Shown one piece after another: positions 6,994 to 9,560 of a stretch of DNA of 9,560 nt. The notes under the pieces are model-generated. The model was not told the origin of the DNA and ran no database searches. It saw nothing but the letters and a program-made list of their open reading frames with translations. This stretch comes from CAYJHC01 sp964370035. GTDB lineage: Bacteria; Bacillota; Clostridia; Peptostreptococcales; Anaerovoracaceae. The stretch is taken from assembly GCA_964370035.1 (NCBI GenBank), contig CAYJGT010000060.1, forward strand, positions 1-9,560. The letters are read 5' to 3'. Position 1 is the first letter of the stretch. Each line of letters begins with the position of its first letter. The position numbers and the translations under genes were made by a program.

Positions 6994-8028
6994 TTACTCT
7001 CCCTTTCTAAAAAAGTTTTCTAATCCTTCAACAGATATTGTTCTAATCTTAGCGTCTCCAATTTCTTTTAAAAGTATTAGGTTTATTTTCCCTTCACTTA
7101 TCTTCTTATCATTTTTTGCTTTTTCTGCTAATTCAGAGGCCTTGTATTCTGTTGCAGTTTTTATTCCATATTTGTTTAAAATGTTATAAATTTCAATATC
7201 AAAACCACTTCCTGATGCCTTCTCTATCATATGCATACCTATTCCAACAGCCTCTCCATGTGATATTTTATAATTACTAAGACTTTCTATTGCATGCCCT
7301 ATAGTATGCCCAAAGTTAAGTATTTGCCGTATACCAGTATCAAACTCGTCTTTACCAACTATCTCTGACTTTAATCTAATGCACCTTGTAACTATCTCCT
7401 CACTTTTTTTTCCAAAATCTTCTTCTAGCAGTACTTGAAATAGTTCCTTATCTAGGATGCATCCGTATTTAATTACTTCACAAATGCCACTCTTATATTC
7501 ATTTTCCTCTAAGGTATTAAATGCCTCTATATCACATAATACAAATATCGGATGATAAAATGCACCTACTAAGTTTTTTCCAGCTTCAAGGTTTACTCCA
7601 GTTTTCCCGCCTACTGACGAATCTACTGCAGATAAGATTGTAGTTGGAATTTGAATAAATGGAATTCCTCTAAGATATATTGAAGCACAGAAACCTGTAA
7701 TATCCCCTACTACGCCGCCTCCTAGAGCCACTAATAAATCAGACTTAGAGATTTTATTTTCCGCTAAAAAATCAAAAATTTCCGTTGCCCTACTTAAACT
7801 TTTTGACTTCTCCCCAGGTTCAAATGTAAATTTAAAAACAGAATAACCTTCTTTTTCTAAACTTTTTGTAACAGTTTCTCCCATTAGTTTCTCTACAGTA
7901 TAATCAGATATTATTACCGCTTTACATGGTTTCTTTTTATCTAAAAGGTATGTTCCAATGTTAGGAAGTATCTTCTCCCCAACAATTACCTCATAGGGTT
8001 TTGATGCCTCTACCTTTACCTTTCTCAT
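6994..8028 (-). CDS. aroB: 3-dehydroquinate synthase
   Basis: Cyclises DAHP to 3-dehydroquinate using NAD+ and a divalent metal, the second shikimate step. At 344 residues it has normal length. Motifs: PGEKSKSL (71-78), the NAD-binding GGGVVGD (103-109), IPTTILSAVDSSVGGKTGVN (127-146), KNLVGAFYHP (151-160), FGHTIGHAIE (239-248) and HGEAVGIGM (257-265). The metal ligands Glu184, His241 and His257 are all in place. ATG at 8028 has GGAGG 10 bases upstream and follows aroF by 26 bases; aroA starts 2 bases after its stop. Nothing unusual is seen. Confidence 0.96.
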   Translation of the reverse strand: MRKVKVEASKPYEVIVGEKILPNIGTYLLDKKKPCKAVIISDYTVEKLMGETVTKSLEKEGYSVFKFTFEPGEKSKSLSRATEIFDFLAENKISKSDLLVALGGGVVGDITGFCASIYLRGIPFIQIPTTILSAVDSSVGGKTGVNLEAGKNLVGAFYHPIFVLCDIEAFNTLEENEYKSGICEVIKYGCILDKELFQVLLEEDFGKKSEEIVTRCIRLKSEIVGKDEFDTGIRQILNFGHTIGHAIESLSNYKISHGEAVGIGMHMIEKASGSGFDIEIYNILNKYGIKTATEYKASELAEKAKNDKKISEGKINLILLKEIGDAKIRTISVEGLENFFRKGE

Positions 8029-8054
8029 TTATTTCTATCCTCCTATTTAGCAAG

Positions 8055-9074
8055 TTATCTTATACCTAATTCCTTTAAAGCTTCTCTTAATCCATAAATT
8101 TTTTTAGAAAGGTCTATAAAAACTTCTGGCGATAATGATTGTGGCCCATCACATAAAGCCTTTGACGGATCATTATGCACTTCTATCATAAGGCCATCTG
8201 CTCCTGCAGCCACTGCCGCCATTGACATGTCAGGAACAAATCTCGCATGTCCAGTAGCATGACTAGGATCTATTATAACTGGCAAATGTGTCTTTTCTTT
8301 TAAAACTGGTATTGCTGAAAGGTCTAAAGTATTTCTAACTGCAGTTTCAAAAGTTCTTATACCCCTTTCGCACAGCATAATCTGTGAATTTCCACTAGAC
8401 ATTATGTACTCTGCACTCATTATTAATTCTTCTATTGTATTTGCTAAGCCTCTTTTTAATAATATTGGTTTATTTGTTTTCCCTATTTCTCTAAGCAGTG
8501 TAAAGTTCTGCATGTTCCGTGCACCAATTTGAATTATATCTACATATTCAAAGTGAGACAACTGAGTCAAATCCATTAGTTCTGATATTATAGGTAGTCC
8601 TGTATCTTTCTTTGCCTCTAATAATAAATCTATTCCATCGCTTCCCATTCCTTGAAATGCATAGGGTGATGTTCTTGGCTTAAATGCTCCCCCCCTCAAA
8701 ATTGTGGCATTTCCTTCTTTTACTGATCTTGCTACACTACATATTTGCTCGCTTGACTCGACAGAACAAGGTCCTGCCATAATAGCAAAGTTTCCACCGC
8801 CAATCTTTGTTCCATTTGACAATGTAATAACTGTATCTTGTGGGTGAAATTTTCTGTTAGTCTTCTTATACGGCTCCTGTATTCTTTTTACACTTTCAAC
8901 AATATCTAAGGAGCTTATTATATCAATATCAACATCAGAGGTATCTCCAATAATCCCCATAATAGTATCATTTATTCCCTCTGTCATACTTACATTTAGC
9001 CCTTGACTTATAAACCATTGTTTTAAATTTTCTAATTGCTGCCTATCTTTATTCTCTTTCAGTACTATTATCAT
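8055..9074 (-). CDS. aroF: 3-deoxy-7-phosphoheptulonate (DAHP) synthase, type I-beta with N-terminal regulatory domain
   Basis: Condenses PEP with erythrose-4-phosphate to DAHP, the entry step of aromatic biosynthesis. At 339 residues it matches the Thermotoga-type enzyme: a ferredoxin-like/ACT-like N-terminal domain (about 1-70), then the TIM barrel. Metal ligands are Cys103 (MAGPCSVES), His272 (DPSHATGH), Glu298 (MIEVH) and Asp309 (CDGPQS); FKPRTSPYAFQGMG (131-144) is the PEP/E4P-binding segment with Lys132. In Thermotoga the extra domain mediates feedback inhibition by tyrosine and, less strongly, phenylalanine; the same is expected here but not shown. ATG at 9074 has AAGGAG 6 bases upstream. 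It is the first enzyme of the operon, 30 bases after the leader terminator, so its expression should depend on attenuation. Confidence 0.96.
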   Translation of the reverse strand: MIIVLKENKDRQQLENLKQWFISQGLNVSMTEGINDTIMGIIGDTSDVDIDIISSLDIVESVKRIQEPYKKTNRKFHPQDTVITLSNGTKIGGGNFAIMAGPCSVESSEQICSVARSVKEGNATILRGGAFKPRTSPYAFQGMGSDGIDLLLEAKKDTGLPIISELMDLTQLSHFEYVDIIQIGARNMQNFTLLREIGKTNKPILLKRGLANTIEELIMSAEYIMSSGNSQIMLCERGIRTFETAVRNTLDLSAIPVLKEKTHLPVIIDPSHATGHARFVPDMSMAAVAAGADGLMIEVHNDPSKALCDGPQSLSPEVFIDLSKKIYGLREALKELGIR

Positions 9075-9103
9075 CTCTATCTCCTTTTTCTCATAAGTTA
9101 ACT

Positions 9104-9138
9104 AAAAATGCCTAAGGTTCTTTGCAAACCTCAGGCAT
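9104..9138 (-). terminator. Rho-independent terminator of the aroF attenuator
   Basis: On the minus strand ATGCCTGAGGTT (9138-9127) pairs with AACCTTAGGCAT (9119-9108) around loop TGCAAAG: 12 pairs including one G-U, followed by a run of T (9108-9104). It lies between the leader peptide stop and the aroF ribosome-binding site, where a terminator only makes sense if it is conditional. Confidence 0.88.
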
Positions 9139-9202
9139 ATATGTTTTAATTCATTTTATTTGTTACATATATTATTTGACGGTACATAGCAAAGAAACCT
9201 TA
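9113..9202 (-). promoter_or_regulatory. Candidate antiterminator pairing in the aroF leader
   Basis: The segment TAAGGTTTCTTTGC (9202-9189), inside the 3' part of the leader peptide gene, is complementary to GCAAAGAACCTTA (9125-9113), which is the loop plus most of the 3' arm of the terminator. That is 13 base pairs with a single bulged T. Since both structures use 9119-9113, they exclude each other. The upstream segment also forms part of the hairpin at 9196-9222, giving the three-state logic of a classical attenuator. Seen by hand pairing only; energies were not computed. Confidence 0.65.
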
Positions 9203-9267
9203 TTAACAAAGTTAATAAAGCTAAAATAAAAGTTAAAATAAAAATTGTTATTTTTAATACTTATCAT
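9172..9267 (-). CDS. Phe/Tyr-rich attenuator leader peptide, 31 residues
   Basis: A short gene with ATG at 9267 and TAA at 9174-9172. GGAAGG (9280-9275) lies 7 bases before the ATG, a good ribosome-binding site. Residues 9-20 read FYFNFYFSFINF: six Phe codons (all TTT) and two Tyr codons (both TAT) in twelve. This is the composition of a regulatory leader peptide, comparable in principle to enterobacterial PheL, and it sits directly upstream of a terminator and of an operon leading to phenylalanine. Codons 16-24 form a hairpin, and codons 22-27 hold the antiterminator segment. The peptide itself probably has no function; its translation speed is the signal. An AT-rich genome favours TTT and TAT by chance, but start, ribosome-binding site, stop and RNA structures all line up. 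Confidence 0.8.
   Translation of the reverse strand: MISIKNNNFYFNFYFSFINFVNKVSLLCTVK
9196..9222 (-). promoter_or_regulatory. Leader hairpin 1:2 (anti-antiterminator) within the leader peptide gene
   Basis: AGCTTTATTAAC (9222-9211, codons 16-19) pairs with GTTAATAAGGTT (9207-9196, codons 21-24) across a TTT loop, giving 12 pairs with two G-U. It captures the first half of the antiterminator segment and starts immediately after the Phe/Tyr codons. A ribosome stalled on those codons would cover its 5' arm and free the 3' arm. Confidence 0.65.
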
Positions 9268-9301
9268 TGCTATTCCTTCCAACATAAAATATCTACCCTT
9301 T

Positions 9302-9335
9302 TATATTGACACACAAACCAACCTATGTCAATATA
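9302..9335. repeat. Perfect 10-bp inverted repeat spanning the aro promoter
   Basis: TATATTGACA (9302-9311) and TGTCAATATA (9326-9335) are exact inverted copies separated by 14 bases. The arms contain the -35 and -10 regions of the minus-strand promoter, so a dimeric repressor bound here would block it. By symmetry the plus strand carries the same TTGACA-N17-CAATAT arrangement. Confidence 0.6.
9303..9331 (-). promoter_or_regulatory. Candidate promoter of the aro operon
   Basis: Minus-strand TTGACA (9331-9326) is a perfect -35 box. After a 17-base spacer comes CAATAT (9308-9303), a weak -10, but preceded by TG as in an extended -10 (TGTCAATAT). Alternatively TATAAA (9305-9300) could serve with a long 20-base spacer. 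Transcription would start near 9296, about 30 bases before the leader peptide ATG, a sensible distance. Confidence 0.55.
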
Positions 9336-9459
9336 TTTTATTGTTTTTTTCATATTTGCTATGTCTATCTCTCTTTGGAATTACCAACTAAAAAGTTATC
9401 ATTTTTCATAAAAAGGGTCAAAGTAATTTTTTGGATTTACCTAAATCACATTGTTCGTA

Positions 9460-9489
9460 TTTTTCTCATATCCCATGATATGAGAAAAA
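9460..9489. repeat. Perfect 13-bp inverted repeat, 4-base loop
   Basis: TTTTTCTCATATC (9460-9472) and GATATGAGAAAAA (9477-9489) are exact inverted copies around CCAT. The polarity is the reverse of an intrinsic terminator: the T-run comes first and the A-run last on both strands, so it would not end transcription in the usual way. It could be a protein-binding dyad, a stable RNA stem or an end of a small mobile element; nothing here decides between these. Confidence 0.6.
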
Positions 9490-9541
9490 CACTAATATAA
9501 AGCTTTTTCACTATTTGAAACCTAAGAGTTCTAAATCTATT

Positions 9542-9560
9542 TCGGGTTCGAATCCTTTCC
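9542..9560 (+). other. tRNA T-arm-like motif at window edge
   Basis: CGGGTTCGAATCC followed by TTTCC contains the TTCGAAT T-loop flanked by G-C pairs. However, the outer T-stem positions do not pair, and no GG for a D-loop occurs in 9484-9543, so a complete tRNA is not present on the visible side. It may be a tRNA remnant such as an integration site, or chance. The window ends here. Confidence 0.25.

Larger units (their letters stand above)
9336..9560. other. Non-coding region upstream of the aro operon
   Basis: 225 bases of AT-rich sequence without a supportable gene on either strand. It holds the 13-bp inverted repeat at 9460-9489 and the T-arm-like motif at the right edge. No T-box consensus (AGGGTGG-ACCGCG type) was found here or in the leader. 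Confidence 0.6.

Noticed and set aside
9075..9345. T-box riboswitch upstream of aroF
   Set aside because: A terminator sits in the right place, but no AGGGTGG-ACCGCG-type T-box sequence precedes it on the minus strand, and the leader is too short for the usual stem I. The leader-peptide model explains the region better.
9085..9470. 11-base direct repeat TTTTTCTCATA at 9085-9095 and 9460-9470
   Set aside because: The sequence is low in complexity, the first copy lies partly over the aroF ribosome-binding site, and such a match is plausible by chance in AT-rich DNA.
9306..9500. 64-codon plus-strand reading frame starting with TTG
   Set aside because: No ribosome-binding site, no recognisable domain, and it runs across the operon promoter and inverted repeats.
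9484..9560. Complete tRNA gene at the right edge
   Set aside because: Only the T-loop fits. There is no GG for a D-loop in 9484-9543, no pairing anticodon stem, and the outer T-stem pairs are mismatched.

Overview
This is AT-rich DNA (A/T-ending codons, AGGAGG-type ribosome-binding sites, frequent 2-20 base gaps and ATGA overlaps). It looks like the chromosome of a low-GC Firmicute, most likely a clostridial anaerobe. The protein types agree: an AroE-AroK fusion, a chorismate synthase of the GGGHFSGR type, and a DAHP synthase with an N-terminal regulatory domain. No genus is claimed.

All genes read on the minus strand. From right to left: (1) 9340-9560, non-coding, with a perfect 13-bp inverted repeat and, at the window edge, an isolated tRNA T-arm-like motif. 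(2) 9075-9340, a regulatory leader: a promoter inside an inverted repeat, a 31-codon leader peptide with six Phe and two Tyr codons, a hairpin, a competing long-range pairing and a Rho-independent terminator just before the first enzyme gene. (3) 1738-9074, a seven-gene operon aroF-aroB-aroA-aroC-pheA-aroE/K-aroQ. (4) 1408-1737, a gap with a good promoter for the next unit. (5) 1-1407, a small lipoprotein gene and two half-size CHR (chromate-type) transporter genes; the last runs off the window.

The operon encodes all seven shikimate-pathway steps: PEP + erythrose-4-phosphate to DAHP (AroF), 3-dehydroquinate (AroB), 3-dehydroshikimate (AroQ), shikimate and shikimate-3-phosphate (fused AroE-AroK), EPSP (AroA) and chorismate (AroC). 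PheA then carries chorismate through prephenate to phenylpyruvate, the precursor of phenylalanine. No tyrA or trp gene is present in the window.

The most notable feature is the aroF leader. It has the parts of a classical ribosome-mediated attenuator, in which a leader peptide senses charged Phe and Tyr tRNA and chooses between terminator and antiterminator. Firmicutes more often use T-box RNAs for this, and no T-box consensus was found here. This proposal was built by reading the sequence and pairing bases by hand; it has not been folded by software or tested.
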